A DNA stretch of 64,000 nt, from NCBI RefSeq assembly GCF_020443565.1, contig NZ_JAIZZN010000005.1:118090-182089 (forward strand), given 5' to 3'. Shown in pieces: positions 63,897 through 64,000 of the stretch; the stretch's first letter is position 1, and each line of letters opens with the position of its first letter. The DNA is from Clostridium sp. CS001 (lineage in GTDB: Bacteria; Bacillota; Clostridia; Clostridiales; Clostridiaceae). The position numbers were made by a program, and so were the translations under genes. The notes under the pieces were generated by a model. It had not been told where the DNA came from. It made no database searches and worked only from the letters and a program-made list of their open reading frames with translations.

Positions 63897-63959
63897 GTAC
63901 CTATAGGAAGGACACTTAGAAAAAAAGTGTTTGGACTATAGGTACTTTTTTTGTATAAT
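63897..63959 (+). promoter_or_regulatory. Promoter with a long palindrome for the plus-strand gene at the window end
   Basis: TTGGAC (63931-63936), a 17-bp spacer and TATAAT (63954-63959) form a good sigma-A promoter. The -35 overlaps the right side of an inverted repeat, GTACCTATAG (63897-63906) and CTATAGGTAC (63936-63945) with an inner ACACTT/AAGTGT. This could be an operator, or the hairpin and following T run could be a terminator for an upstream transcript; no plus-strand gene lies upstream, so operator is more likely. Confidence 0.65.
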
Positions 63960-63984
63960 TTATATAAGGATAGGATGGTGGAAA

Positions 63985-64000
63985 ATGAGTAAGGTTTTAT
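63985..64000 (+). CDS. Start of an unidentified gene (cut by window edge)
   Basis: Only MSKVL is in the window. The ATG follows an AGGATGGTGG ribosome site and a good promoter, so a real gene probably begins here. Nothing more can be said. Confidence 0.5.

Noticed and set aside
1..64000. CRISPR arrays, rRNA and tRNA genes
   Set aside because: Intergenic regions were read for regularly spaced repeats and for tRNA-like cloverleaf and CCA ends; none was found.

Overview
The window is a stretch of a low-GC, anaerobic, endospore-forming Firmicute, almost certainly a Clostridium sensu lato. The evidence is the AT-rich sequence with AGGAGG-type ribosome sites and the set of genes present: spore genes (spoIIR, ypeB start, gerA-type operon, sipL, yabG, CotS and CotF families), anaerobic genes (asrABC sulfite reductase, reverse rubrerythrin, feoAB) and clostridial regulators (CcpA-like LacI protein, T-box, cobalamin riboswitch). 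The species cannot be fixed from the sequence alone. Most genes lie on the minus strand.

Layout. 1-9.6 kb: sporulation and germination block (ypeB fragment, spoIIR, gerC-gerB-gerA plus a small two-helix membrane protein, ispE, sipL, veg, yabG); yabG-veg-ispE is the order familiar from Bacillus. 9.7-12.8 kb: feoA-feoB ferrous iron uptake, divergent from a DtxR/MntR regulator. 12.9-16.5 kb: cobalt ECF transporter cbiQ-O-M-N behind a cobalamin riboswitch and terminator, followed by two unrecognised small ORFs. 16.6-23.5 kb: spore-coat glycosylation region, two copies of a divergent CotS-kinase/glycosyltransferase pair plus two more CotS relatives, one of which has lost its catalytic motifs. 23.5-27.7 kb: larC-larE-larB (nickel pincer cofactor) with a REP-associated (RAYT-type) Y1 transposase gene between larC and larE. 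28.2-31.5 kb: glycolipid synthesis (two GT4 enzymes around a flippase-like membrane protein). 31.8-32.3 kb: two CotF-like small proteins. 32.4-35.9 kb: a YnjBCD-like ABC importer. 36-49.4 kb: mixed housekeeping (CPBP protease, flavin-binding oxidase-like protein, LysM-CAP protein, alanine symporter, topB, exonuclease, HNH-like protein, phosphodiester glycosidase, DUF1540 protein, reverse rubrerythrin, RluF-like synthase, argS with T-box). 55-59.7 kb: a large SF1 helicase with a C-terminal nuclease-like domain and a small partner. 59.8-64 kb: CcpA-like regulator, asrABC, and the first codons of a plus-strand gene.

The most striking structure is at 49.76-54.87 kb. A mannose-1-phosphate guanylyltransferase gene is split in two by a 4,045-bp element carrying a large serine recombinase, a 60-aa ORF overlapping the recombinase start, and an exported peptidoglycan-binding repeat protein. 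The two junctions share an imperfect 12-bp core, and removing the element restores an unbroken reading frame of about 355 codons across a conserved motif. This is the geometry of developmentally excised elements such as skin (sigK) or SP-beta (spsM). Whether it excises here is inference and is testable.

A second structure the genes do not explain is a dispersed palindrome (core TGCCACGTGGGTGGCA) found four times between genes. It may be connected with the RAYT-type transposase in the same window.
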